From the NCBI GenBank assembly GCA_963847615.1, contig CAWKAN010000019.1, positions 367,531 to 431,530 on the forward strand: a stretch of 64,000 bases of DNA, given 5' to 3'. Source of the stretch: Palsa-883 sp963847615 (GTDB taxonomy: Bacteria > Pseudomonadota > Alphaproteobacteria > Acetobacterales > Acetobacteraceae). This document shows positions 15,388 through 26,585 of this stretch, one piece after another (the first letter of the stretch is position 1; the number at the start of each line of letters is the position of its first letter). A program made the translations under genes and the position numbers. Below the pieces are notes generated by a model, which was given only the letters and a program-made list of their open reading frames with translations, ran no database searches and was not told the DNA's origin.

Positions 15388-16077
15388 CTACTCCGCGGCC
15401 GGCTGGCGCTGGCGCAGCTGCTGCGCCGCCAGCCGCGCCACCCGCGCCTCCAGCTCGGCCAGTTCGGCGTGCAGCTCGTCCAGGTCGTGCAGCACCGGAT
15501 CGACGCTGCCGTCGCTCGGCATGCCGTACGGGTCGAAGCGTGCCTTGCGGCCGCGCCCCGGCGCGCGATCGACCGGGCGGGCAGGGATGCCGACCACAGT
15601 GGTGTCGGGCGGCACCGGCTCCAGCACCACCGCGTTGGAGCCGACCCGCGCGTTGTCGCCCACCGTGATCGGCCCCAGTACCTTGGCCCCGGCGCCGATG
15701 ATGACGTTGTTGCCGACCGTGGGATGGCGCTTGCCGCCCTGGGCGCGCGCCACGCCCAGCGTGACCTGGTGGTAGAAGTAGCAGTCGTCGCCGACCTCGG
15801 CCGTCTCGCCGATCACCACGCCCATGCCGTGGTCGATCACCAGCCGGCGGCCCAACTTCGCGGCCGGGTGGATCTCGATGCCGGTCAGCCAGCGCGCGAT
15901 ATGCGAGGAGAACCGCGCCAGCAGCCGCAGCCGCGCCCGCCACAGCGCGTGCGACAGCCGATGCCACAAAACGGCATGCAGCCCGGGGTAACAGAGCAGA
16001 ACCTCGAGCGACGAGCGTGCCGCAGGGTCGCGTTCCCGGTATGTCCGCACTGTCTCACGCAATAACATGAAAGCCAT
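15388..16077 (-). CDS. cysE: Serine O-acetyltransferase
   Basis: 229 aa from ATG 16077; the frame opens at 16107 but a TATAAT at 16113-16118 makes the inner start more likely. CysE acetylates serine, the first step to cysteine. The N-terminal helical part (ETVRTYRERDPAARS, PGLHAVLWHRLSHALW) is followed by left-handed beta-helix repeats: IHPAAKLGRRLVIDHGMGVV, IGETAEVGDDCYFYHQVTLG, KRHPTVGNNVIIGAGAKVLG and VVGIPARPV. The catalytic His lies in the DHGMGVVIGE region. The C-terminal 55 residues are charged and helical. It sits 7 bp from iscR, linking cysteine supply to desulfuration in one operon. Confidence 0.93.
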   Translation of the reverse strand: MAFMLLRETVRTYRERDPAARSSLEVLLCYPGLHAVLWHRLSHALWRARLRLLARFSSHIARWLTGIEIHPAAKLGRRLVIDHGMGVVIGETAEVGDDCYFYHQVTLGVARAQGGKRHPTVGNNVIIGAGAKVLGPITVGDNARVGSNAVVLEPVPPDTTVVGIPARPVDRAPGRGRKARFDPYGMPSDGSVDPVLHDLDELHAELAELEARVARLAAQQLRQRQPAAE

Positions 16078-16112
16078 GCGACGATTCCATTTAACAACGC
16101 CCATCAACCCCC

Positions 16113-16118
16113 ATTATA
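16113..16118 (-). promoter_or_regulatory. -10 element of the cysE-iscR-iscS-fdx operon
   Basis: On the minus strand a perfect TATAAT lies about 36 nt upstream of the preferred cysE start. No good -35 box is present at 16-18 bp, so the promoter may need an activator or be weak. Confidence 0.45.
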
Positions 16119-16439
16119 GTTGTTCTGCCCTGGGGAGCAGAAGCCTACCCTTGGGGACCCGGCCGGTATGGGGGGCCGTGTCTGAACGGGGGATACGATC
16201 CTTGCGGCACCATGCCGCCCGAGCACGCTAGGAGTTCCCGACGGCGCAAGTCAACAATGCGTGCCGGGAACCGGGGAGCCGGGGATTGCATACCTTCCCG
16301 CTCGGACCGCGCCCAACGCCGCGGCTGTTCGTGTGGCTTCGCGGGGCACTTTGTTGGAGATGAAACCGGTGGCAGTGCGGGTCGTCCGGGCCCGTACCTG
16401 TGTTGCCGGAGGTCGCAAGCAGACGGATTTCGGAGCGCC
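16119..16439. other. Divergent intergenic region cysE / hydrolase
   Basis: About 320 bp between divergently transcribed genes. Apart from the -10 box for the minus operon and a GGAG ribosome-binding site before 16440, no gene or strong repeat is seen. The ORFs that cross it are Arg-rich shadows. Confidence 0.4.
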
Positions 16440-17105
16440 ATGCCAGAGGTGATGTTTGCCGGCCCTGACGGTCGGCTAGAAGGTCGTTACCACCATTCAA
16501 AAGAGTCTGGCGCGCCGGTTGCGCTGATCCTGCACCCGCACCCGCTGCATGGCGGAACCATGAACAACCGGATCACCTACGCGATGTACCAGTCGTTCCA
16601 GCGGCTGGGCTGCTCGGTGATGCGGTTCAACTTCCGTGGCGTCGGCCGCAGCCAGGGCCGCTATGACGGTGGCATCGGCGAGATCGGCGATGCCGCCGCG
16701 GCGCTCGACTGGATGCAGGCGGTCAACCCGAACTCGGCCGGGCTGTGGATCGCCGGCTACTCGTTCGGCGCGTTCATCGGCATGCAGTTGCTGATGCGCC
16801 GGCCGGAGATTTCCGGCTGGGTCAGCGTCGCGCCGCCGGCCAACCACTACGATTTCGGCTTCCTCGCCCCCTGCCCCTGCGGCGGGCTGATGATCCACGG
16901 CGACACCGACGAGCTGGTGCCGGAGCCGGCGGTGCGCAAGCTGGTGGACAAGCTGAACACCCAGAAGAACGTGCGGGTGGACTACCGCGTGTTCGCGGGC
17001 GCCGACCACATCTTCGCCGAGCACGCCGATGCGGTGTCCGAGGCGGTGGAGGACCACGCCGGCAAGGTGATCGCCCGACGCCAGATGGCGCTGGCGGCCG
17101 ACTGA
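16440..17105 (+). CDS. Alpha/beta hydrolase
   Basis: 221 aa from ATG 16440, with GGAG about 8 nt upstream; the frame is open earlier, but that part is not protein-like. It is an alpha/beta hydrolase: oxyanion segment HPHPLHGG, nucleophile elbow GYSFGA (Ser), acid in HGDTDELVP and His in GADHIFAEH. The length and the NFRGVGRSQG motif match a small alphaproteobacterial family often encoded beside cysteine desulfurase/suf genes. The substrate is unknown. It is divergent from the cysE-isc operon. Confidence 0.85.
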   Translation: MPEVMFAGPDGRLEGRYHHSKESGAPVALILHPHPLHGGTMNNRITYAMYQSFQRLGCSVMRFNFRGVGRSQGRYDGGIGEIGDAAAALDWMQAVNPNSAGLWIAGYSFGAFIGMQLLMRRPEISGWVSVAPPANHYDFGFLAPCPCGGLMIHGDTDELVPEPAVRKLVDKLNTQKNVRVDYRVFAGADHIFAEHADAVSEAVEDHAGKVIARRQMALAAD

Positions 17106-17129
17106 GCGCACCCGCGCGGCGATCGCAGG

Positions 17130-17445
17130 TAGGTCGGGGCTCCGCCCCGAACCCCGCTAGGGGGGCTTTGCCCCCCTGGACCCCCCACCAGCGGCAGCGG
17201 CCTCTGGACTCCTTGACTGGGAGTGTGGGGAGGGGAAGGGGGCGGGTGGGCGAGGCGAAGGGGCGCCGGACGGCGCCCCTTCGCCTCGCCCACCCGCCCC
17301 CTTCCCCTCCCCACACTCCCAGTCCGGGGTTCCAAGGGCTCCGCCCTTGGCGGGGTTCCAAGGGGCAGCGCCCCTTGGTGGGGTCTGGAGCCTGCCCCGG
17401 CGGAGGCCGGGGGCGAAGCCCCAGCCTTCCGGCGCCGCCGGCTTG
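17130..17445. repeat. Long palindromic intergenic element, copy A
   Basis: A nested palindrome of about 315 bp. The core is a near-perfect inverted repeat with 52-nt arms (17217-17268 and 17271-17322) around a 2-nt loop. Flanking it are smaller hairpins such as CCAAGGGCTCCGCCCTTGG and CCAAGGGGCAGCGCCCCTTGG, and terminal GGGGCTCCGCCCC / GGGGGCGAAGCCCC segments. Related copies lie at 22780, 38210 and 48885. It sits between two same-strand genes and could terminate transcription. All ORFs in it are low-complexity shadows. Confidence 0.9.
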
Positions 17446-17477
17446 GCACCGGCGCTGCGCGCCGCTATACAAGCCCG

Positions 17478-19329
<1,852 letters not shown>

Positions 19330-19355
19330 TCGCTGGCAAAGGAGACGGAAACACC

Positions 19356-20913
19356 ATGGCGAACAAACTCTCTGTCACACGGCGCGCATTCATGGGCAGC
19401 GCCGCGGCCGCCGCCGGTCTTGCCTTCCAGGACCTGGCACATGCCGAGACCGCGTCCGGCACCCTGACGGTGGGCGTGCCCGCCGACCTGCTGACGCTCG
19501 ACCCGGCCAATGCCAACGACACGCTCTCGCAGTCGGCCGCGCGGCTGATGCTGGAAGGGCTGCTCGGGTTCGACCGCGACATGAAGGTGATCCCGCAGCT
19601 CGCCGAGATTCTATACGGCGAACGAGGCGGCGACCGAGTTCACCTTCCATTTGCGCCAGGGCATCCAGTTCCACGACGGCACGCCGTTCGACGCCGCGGC
19701 GGTGAAGGCCAACTTCGAGCGCGTGGCGGATCCCGCCAACCACCTGAAGCGCTACAGCCTGCTCGCCACGCTCGACCACGTCGAGGTGGTGGACCAGTAC
19801 ACCGCGAAGGCGGTGCTGAAGACGCCGTTCGGCGCCTTTGCCCCGACCGTTGCGCACCCGTCGCTGCAGTTGCTGAGCCCGGCGGCGATCAAGCAATACG
19901 GCGCCGAGGTCGGCCGCCATCCGGTCGGCACCGGCCCGTTCAGCTTCGCGAGCTGGACCCCCGACACGCTGAAGGTGGTGCGCAACCCGCACTACTGGCG
20001 GCCCGGCCTGCCGCATCTCGCCTCGGTCGTCGTGCGCAGCAACCCGGAGGACGGCGCGCGCCTCGCCATGCTGCAGGCCGGCGAGGCGCAGTTCATCTAT
20101 CCGGTGCCGGCACAGTTGGCGAAGCTGGTGCAGGGCAACCCGAAGCTCGCGCTGCACGACGACCCGTCGATCTACGCGTTCTACGCGGCGATGAACGTCA
20201 TGAAGAAGCCGTTCGACGACCTGCGCGTGCGCCAGGCGCTGAACCACGCGATCGACAAGGCCACCTTCATCCGCGTGGTCTACAACGGCTTTGCCAAACC
20301 GCTGGACTTTGCCGAGCCGCCGCAGATCACGTTCTACGAAAAGCAGGGCGAGTACGCCTACGACCCCGCCAAGGCGAAGCAGCTCCTGGCCGAGGCCGGC
20401 TACAAGAACGGGTTCGAGACGAAGATCTGGGGCGCGAACCAGACCATCCGCATCGCCGGGATGCAGTTCATGCAGCAGCAGCTCGCCGCGATCGGCGTGA
20501 AGGCAACGGTCGAGCCGCTGGAGGCGGGCGTGCTGGATTCGAAGATCTGGTCGGTGCAGAAGCCGGAGGACTCGGAGCTCGAGATGTATCTCGGCCAATG
20601 GTCGTCCTCGACCGGCGACGCCGACTGGGCGCTGCGCCCGCTGTTCGCGACGGCGAGTTTTCCCCCGCATCTCTATAACGTCGGCTACTACTCCAACCCC
20701 GCCGTGGACAAGGCGATCGACGGCGCGTTGCAGACCGCCGATCCGCAGAAGCGCGCCGCCTTCTACGCCGACGCGCAGGCGCGGATCTGGCGGGATGCGC
20801 CCTGGGTCTTCCTGGTCGTGCCGGACAACCTGAACGGCCAGGCCAAGAATCTGCGGGACGCCGACCTGCTGCCGGACGGCGGTCTCGCCATCGGCGACGC
20901 GCAATTCGCCTGA
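19356..20913 (+). CDS. ABC transporter periplasmic substrate-binding protein, SBP family 5 (frameshifted)
   Basis: About 518 aa. The N-terminus carries a Tat-like signal (SVTRRAFMGSAAAAAGLAFQ, cleavage probably after AHA), so the protein should be exported folded. The mature part is a family 5 peptide/glutathione-binding protein: TLDPANANDTLSQSAARLML, IQFHDGTPFDAAAVKANFER, GRHPVGTGPFSF and ALNHAIDK. At about 19608 the frame shifts by one extra base (GAGATTCTATACG); downstream the frame starting TANEAATEFTF is correct to the stop at 20913. It precedes the permeases and would define the importer's substrate. Confidence 0.9.
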
Positions 20914-20929
20914 GCGAAGGCCGGGCGCC

Positions 20930-21850
20930 TTGCTCGACTACCTGCTGCGGCGCCTCGGCGGCACCATCCTGGTGCTGTTCTGCGTCTCGGTGTTCGCCTT
21001 CGGCTTCGTCCGCCTGCTGCCGGGCGATCCGGCCCGGCTGCTCGCCGGGCCGGACGCGACGCTGCGCGACGTCGCACTGGTGCGCGCCGCGCTCGGCCTC
21101 GACCAGCCGCTCTGGCAACAATATTCCCGCTACGTGGTGCAGACGGTCGAGGGCGATCTCGGCCGCTCCTCGCGCACCGGCCAGAAGGTGGCAACCGCGA
21201 TCAACGAACATTTCATGCCGACGCTGCTGCTGACGATGGTCGCGATGACCTGGTCCACCGTCCTCGGCGTGGCGCTCGGCGTCGTCTCCGGGGTGCGGCG
21301 CGGGCAATGGCAGGACCGGTTCGGGATGGTGCTGGCGGTGTCCGGCATCTCCTTCCCCGCCTTCTGGCTCGGCCTGCTGCTGATCGACCTGTTCGCCGTG
21401 CGCCTGCACTGGCTGCCGACCGGCGGCGAGGAGGGTTGGGCCAGCTTCCTGATGCCCGGTTTCACCCTGGGCGTTGCCGTCGCCGCGGTGATGGCACGCT
21501 TCACCCGCTCGGCCTTCGTCGAGGTCGCCGCCGAGGACTACGTGCGCACCGCGCGCATGAAGGGGCTTGGGGAGCGGGTCGTGGTGTGGAAGCACACGCT
21601 GCGCAACGCGCTGATCCCGGTCATCACCATGGCCGGGCTGCAGTTCGGCTTCCTGCTCGGCGGCTCCATCGTGATCGAGACCGTGTTCGACTGGCCGGGC
21701 CTCGGACGGCTGCTGGTGAACAGCGTGAGCTACCGCGACTACCCGGTGATCCAGGCGGAGATCCTGCTGTTCTCCTTTGAGTTCGTGATGATCAACCTGG
21801 CGGTGGACCTGCTCTACGCACTGGTCAACCCGGAAATCCGCTTGCGATGA
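20930..21850 (+). CDS. ABC importer permease, DppB/GsiC type
   Basis: 306 aa from a TTG start at 20930 (LDYLLRRLGGTILVL…). There are six predicted membrane spans with the N-terminal first span (ILVLFCVSVFAFGFVRLLPG) and the conserved periplasmic GDPAR segment. The EAA loop EDYVRTARMKGLGERVV contacts the ATPase. The stop overlaps the next gene by 4 nt (ATGA). Confidence 0.92.
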   Translation: MLDYLLRRLGGTILVLFCVSVFAFGFVRLLPGDPARLLAGPDATLRDVALVRAALGLDQPLWQQYSRYVVQTVEGDLGRSSRTGQKVATAINEHFMPTLLLTMVAMTWSTVLGVALGVVSGVRRGQWQDRFGMVLAVSGISFPAFWLGLLLIDLFAVRLHWLPTGGEEGWASFLMPGFTLGVAVAAVMARFTRSAFVEVAAEDYVRTARMKGLGERVVVWKHTLRNALIPVITMAGLQFGFLLGGSIVIETVFDWPGLGRLLVNSVSYRDYPVIQAEILLFSFEFVMINLAVDLLYALVNPEIRLR

Positions 21851-22719
21851 GCGCCACCGTCCAGCGCGACCGCACGGCGATCCGCTCGCCGATCGCGGAG
21901 TTCTGGCGGCGCTTCCGCCGCAAGCGCATCCCGCTGGCGGCCGGCATGGTGATCCTGCTGATCGTGCTCGCCGCGCTGCTGGCGCCGTGGCTCGCGCCGT
22001 ATGCGCCCGCCACGCCGGATTACCTCAACATCCTCGCCGGTCCGTCCTGGGGCCACCCGTTCGGCACCGACGCCTATGGGCGCGACATTCTGAGCCGGGT
22101 GATCTGGGGTGGGCGGATCTCGCTCTCGGTCGGCGTCATCTCGGTGGCGCTGGGCGGCACGGCCGGCGTGATCCTGGGGCTGGTCAGCGGCTACGCCGGC
22201 GGGCTGGCGGACGGCGTGATCATGCGCTTCTGCGACGTTCTGCTGGCCTTCCCGGGCATCCTGCTGGCGATCGGCATCGTCGCCGTGCTGGGCCCGGGCG
22301 TGACGAACGTGATCTACGCCGTCGCGGTGTTCAGCGTGCCGGTGTTCGCCCGGCTGGTGCGCGGCAGCACACTGGCGCTGAAACAAGCGATCTATGTCCA
22401 GGCGGCGCGCAGCATCGGCGTGCGCCGCATCCCGCTGGTGCTGCGCCACATCCTGCCCGGCACGCTGCCGGGCGTCATCGTCTACGCCTCGCTGCGCATC
22501 GGCTCGGCGATCCTGGTGGCCGCCGCACTCAGCTTCATCGGCCTCGGCGCCCAACCGCCAAGCCCGGAATGGGGCGCCATGCTGGCCGACGGACGCAACT
22601 ACCTGGGCGTCGCCGACCAGATGACCCTGTTCCCCGGCCTGGCCATCTTCGTCACCGTCCTGGCCTTCAACCTGCTGGGCGACGGCCTGCGCGACGCCCT
22701 CGACCAACGCCTGCGCTGA
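21847..22719 (+). CDS. ABC importer permease, DppC/GsiD type
   Basis: 290 aa. The N-terminal cytoplasmic part and first span (MVILLIVLAALLAPWLAPY) are followed by HPFGTDAYGRDILSRVIWGG, the hallmark of DppC-type permeases. The EAA loop is YVQAARSIGVRRIPLV. It pairs with the preceding permease. It is followed by a long palindromic element and then the convergent alaS. Confidence 0.92.
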   Translation: MSATVQRDRTAIRSPIAEFWRRFRRKRIPLAAGMVILLIVLAALLAPWLAPYAPATPDYLNILAGPSWGHPFGTDAYGRDILSRVIWGGRISLSVGVISVALGGTAGVILGLVSGYAGGLADGVIMRFCDVLLAFPGILLAIGIVAVLGPGVTNVIYAVAVFSVPVFARLVRGSTLALKQAIYVQAARSIGVRRIPLVLRHILPGTLPGVIVYASLRIGSAILVAAALSFIGLGAQPPSPEWGAMLADGRNYLGVADQMTLFPGLAIFVTVLAFNLLGDGLRDALDQRLR

Positions 22720-22779
22720 CGCCGTGCGAGCCGCCCTGCGCGGCTGAAATCGCCGACCGGGTAGCGCCGGGCCCGCGGG

Positions 22780-23100
22780 GGCGAAGCAAGCCGGGGCTCC
22801 GCCCCGAACCCCGCCAGGGGGCTTTGCCCCCTGGACCCCCACCAGAGGGCGGAGCCCTTGGAACTCCTTCACTGGGAGTGTGGGGAGGGGAAGGGGACGG
22901 GTGGGGGAGGCGAAGCGGGCGCCGTCCGGCCGCCGGACGGCGCCCCTGCGCCTCCCCCGTCCGTCCCCTTCCCCTCCCCACACTCCCAGATGAAGGGTTC
23001 CAGAGGCCGCTCGCCCTTGGCGGGGTTCCAAGGGGCAGAGCCCCTTGGCGGGGTCCGGGGCGAAGCCCCGGCTTGCTTCGCCCCCACAGGCCCAGCGCAT
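22780..23100. repeat. Long palindromic intergenic element, copy B
   Basis: Same architecture as copy A. The central inverted repeat spans 22872-22989 around GCCGTCCGGCCGCCGGACGGC, with GGGGCTCCGCCCC and CCAAGGGGCAGAGCCCCTTGG flanking hairpins and outer arms AAGCAAGCCGGGGC / GCCCCGGCTTGCTT. It lies between convergent genes (permease and alaS), the position expected for a bidirectional terminator. Confidence 0.88.
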
Positions 23101-23113
23101 CCGGTCGGCGGTC

Positions 23114-25768
23114 TCAGGCGCGCAGGGCGGCGCGCACGGCGTCCAGCGCGGCGTCGGCGTGGTCGCCATCCGGGCCGCCGGCCTGGGCCATGTCGGGGCG
23201 TCCGCCGCCGCCTTTGCCGCCGACGGCGGCCGAGGCGGCGCGCACCAGCTCGACCGCGTTGAAGCGTCCGACGAGATCCGGCGACACGCCGACGACGATG
23301 CTCGCCTTGCCCTCGGCGGTGGCGACCAAAGCCACGACGCCGCCGCCGAGTTGCTTGCCGATCGCGTCGGCCAGGCCCTTCAGCTCGCGCGCCGGGACCT
23401 CGCCGAGGTTGCGCGCCGCGAGCTTGACGCCGTCGACCGTCTCCAGCTCGGCTGCCGCCGCCGCCGGTGGCGAGCTTCTTCTGCAGCTCCGCCACCTGGC
23501 GCTCCAGCCGGCGGCGTTCCTCCAGCAGCGCGGCGACGCGGTCGGCCACGTCGGCCGGGCTGGCCCGCAGTTCCTGCGCGACGCGGTGCAGCCGTTCGGT
23601 GGTCTCGCGCCACCAGCGCCTCGGCCGCTTCGCCGGTGACCGCCTCGATCCGGCGCACGCCGGCGCTCACCGGGCTTTCGGCGACGATCTTGAAGTAGCC
23701 GATGTCGCCGGTGCGCCGGACGTGGGTGCCGCCGCACAGTTCGATCGACCAGGCCGGCTTGTTGCCCTCGCCGCCGCGCCCATCGACGACGACGCGCACT
23801 TCCTCGCCGTATTTCTCGCCGAACAGCGCCATGGCGCCGAGTTCGACCGCGGCGTCCGGCGTCATCAGCCGTGTGGCCACCTCGGCGTTCTCGCGGATGC
23901 GCGCGTTCACCTCGGCTTCCACCCGGCGATGTCGGCATCGGTCAGCGGGCGCGGCTGGCTGATGTCGAAGCGCAGCCGGTCGGGCGCGTTGAGGCTGCCC
24001 TTCTGCGCGACGTGGGTGCCGAGGCGCTGGCGCAGCGCCTCGTGCAGCAGGTGGGTGGCGCTGTGGTGCGCGCGGATCGCGCTGCGGCGGGCGTGATCGA
24101 CCGCGGCGACCACCGGCGTGCCGACCTGCGCGGTGCCCGCCTCGACGCGGCCGAGATGCACGAACAGGTCGCCCAGCTTCCTCTGCGTGTCGGCGACCGC
24201 GATGCGCAGCCCGTCGGGGCCGGTGATCGTGCCGGTATCGCCGACCTGGCCGCCGCTTTCGCCGTAGAACGGCGTCTGGTTCAGCACCACCGCGACCTCG
24301 GTGCCGGCTGCGGCGCGTCGCGACCGGCGTGCCGCCGCACGACGAGGGCGAGGATCTCGCCCTCGGCCGCGTTCGGTGGCGTAGCCGAGGAACTCGCTGG
24401 CGCCGACGCCTTCCTTGATCTCGAACCAGACGCGCTCGGTGGCCGCCTCGCCGGAGCCGGCCCAGGCGGCGCGGGCACGGGTGCGCTGCTCCGCCATCGC
24501 CGCCTCGAAGCCGGCGAGATCGACGCTGCGGCCCTGTTCGCGCAGCGCGTCCTGCGTCAGGTCGAGCGGGAAGCCGAACGTGTCGTACAGCCGGAAGGCG
24601 ATCGCGCCGGGCAGCGGTTCGCCCCCGCCCAGGCGGCCGGTTTCCTCGGCCAGCAGATGCGAGGCCGCGCTCCAGCGTCTGGCGGAAGCGCGTCTCCTCC
24701 AGCAGCAGCGTCTCGACGATCAGCGCCTCGGCGCGGCCGAGTTCCGGGTAGGCAGCGCCCATCTGGCGCACCAGCGCCGGCACCAGCCGGTGCAGCAGCG
24801 GCTCGCGCGCGCCCATCATGTGGGCGTGGCGCATGGCGCGGCGCATGATCCGGCGCAGCACGTAGCCGCGGCCCTCGTTCGACGGCAGCACGCCGTCGGC
24901 GATCAGGAACGGCGGCGGCGCGCAGGTGGTCGGCGACGACGCGGTGGCTGGCGCGGAACGGACCGTCCGGGTCCTGCCCGGTCGCCTCGGCGCGAGGCCA
25001 GGATCAGCGCGCGCAGCGTGTCGGTGTCGTAGTTGTCGTGCTTGCCCTGCAGGATCGCGGCGAACCGCTCCAGCCCCATGCCGGTGTCGATCGAGGGCCG
25101 CGGCAGCGGCCACGCGGGTGCCGGGCGGGCCTTCCTGGAACTGCATGAACACCAGGTTCCAGATCTCGACGAAGCGGTCGCCGTCGGCCTCCGGCGCTGC
25201 CCGGCGGGCCGCCCGGGATGGACGGGCCGTGGTCGTAGAAGATCTCGCTGCACGGGCCGCACGGGCCGGTGTCGCCCATGCGCCAGAAATTGTCCGAGGT
25301 CGGCGATGCGGATGATGCGGCTCGTCCGGCAGGCCGGCGACTTTCTTCCAGATCGCGGCGGCCTCGTCGTCCTCGGAATAGACGGTGACCAGCAGGCGGT
25401 CCTTCGCCAGGCCGTAGTCCTTGGTCACCAGCTCCCAGGCATAGGGGATGGCGGCGGTACTTGAAGTAGTCGCCGAAGCAGAAATTGCCGAGCATCTCGA
25501 AGAAGGTGTGGTGGCGCGCGGTGTAGCCGACATTGTCCAGGTCGTTGTGCTTGCCGCCGGCGCGGACGCATTTCTGCGCCGTGGTGGCGCGCACGTAGGG
25601 CCGCTTCTCCTGGCCGGTGAAGACGTTCTTGAACTGCACCATGCCCGAGTTGGTGAACATCAGCGTGGGGTCGTTGCGCGGCACCAGCGGCGAGCTTTCG
25701 ACCACCTGGTGCCCGTTGCGGGCGAAGTAGTCGAGGAAGGCGGCGCGGATGTCGTTGCTGCTGGTCAT
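23114..25768 (-). CDS. alaS: Alanyl-tRNA synthetase (multiply frameshifted)
   Basis: Recognisable AlaRS over the full expected length (about 885 codons). The N-terminus reads [20 protein letters not shown] and [10 protein letters not shown], then [47 protein letters not shown] and [18 protein letters not shown]. The editing domain has [17 protein letters not shown] and [13 protein letters not shown], with the zinc site at ELCGGTHV. The C-terminal domain ends [16 protein letters not shown]. The pieces lie in changing frames: breaks near 25455, 25320, 25200, 25120, 25000, 24650, 24380, 23930 and 23600. Multiple sequencing insertions or a decaying copy are both possible; the conserved residues favour error. 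Confidence 0.85.
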
Positions 25769-25926
25769 GGCGGACAGATGGGTTCCTGGGCTGGCGGGCG
25801 AAAGGGAGGGACGTAGCGCGGGGGCGGGCCGGAGTCACGCGGGCGGCGGGCCACCACCGGCGCCATCCTCACCGCGGATCGTCATCGCCCCTTGAGAGTC
25901 CCCCGTCCGTGAACTATAGATTACAG

Positions 25927-26223
25927 ATGATCGAAGTCCGCCAGACCACCGTCTTTCGCACGTGGCTGGACGGTCTGGCGGATCATCGCGCCGCCGAGCG
26001 CATTGCCCAGCGGATCGTACGGTTGCAGGCGGGGCTGATGGGCGATGTGAAGCCCGTCGGCCTGGGCGTTGCGGAGGTGCGGGTCGATTACGGGCCGGGA
26101 TACCGGCTCTATTTCGTGCCGCGAGGCAGGCTTCCGATCGTCCTGCCGTGCGGCGGGGACAAAAGCTCGCAGCGACGCGATATCGCACGGGCCAAGGTGT
26201 TGGCGGCGGAGCTGGAGGACTAG
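25927..26223 (+). CDS. RelE/ParE-family toxin of a toxin-antitoxin pair
   Basis: 98 aa from ATG 25927 (a GTG at 25909 in frame is less likely). The sequence VRQTTVFRTWLDGLADHRAA, VEVRVDYGPGYRLYFVPRG-like core and DKSSQRRDIARAKVL tail match the addiction-module killer subgroup of RelE/HigB-like proteins, which cleave mRNA or bind the ribosome. It is 4 bp from the antitoxin gene, in toxin-first order as in higBA-like loci. Confidence 0.85.
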   Translation: MIEVRQTTVFRTWLDGLADHRAAERIAQRIVRLQAGLMGDVKPVGLGVAEVRVDYGPGYRLYFVPRGRLPIVLPCGGDKSSQRRDIARAKVLAAELED

Positions 26224-26227
26224 AGAG

Positions 26228-26518
26228 ATGGTCAAGACGGAAGCGTTCGATGCAGCGCGCTATCTGACGTCGCCCGAAGCGCAGGCCGAGCTGCTGAACG
26301 ACGCCCTTGCCAGCGGCAACGCCGCTTATGTCGCTCAGGCACTTGGTGTCATCGCGCGTGCGCGCGGGATGACGGAGGTGGCGCGCAAGGCCGGTGTCAC
26401 GCGCGAGGCACTGTACAAGGCGCTCAGCGAGGAGGGCGACCCGCGGCTGACGACCGTGCTCGGCGTTGCGCGCGCGTTGGGAGTGACATTCTCGGCGTGC
26501 CTCAAGCAGCCTGCCTGA
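26228..26518 (+). CDS. Antitoxin with HTH domain (addiction module antidote)
   Basis: 96 aa. The C-terminal half is an Xre-like HTH: GMTEVARKAGVTREALYKAL, then GDPRLTTVLGVARALGV. The N-terminal half (YLTSPEAQAELLNDALASGN) is the conserved toxin-binding region of this antidote family. It follows the toxin by 4 bp and should autorepress the pair. The locus lies between alaS and a restriction-modification gene. Confidence 0.87.
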   Translation: MVKTEAFDAARYLTSPEAQAELLNDALASGNAAYVAQALGVIARARGMTEVARKAGVTREALYKALSEEGDPRLTTVLGVARALGVTFSACLKQPA

Positions 26519-26585
26519 CATGGCTTTGGCCTGACGGCGGCGCCTTCGGCATGGGGAATGCAACGGCACGCGTGGGTGTCGCGGG

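Noticed and set aside
17223..17477. N-terminal extension of the ABC ATPase through the palindrome
   Set aside because: The extra residues come from palindrome copy A and are low-complexity; similar frames occur in every copy and both strands.
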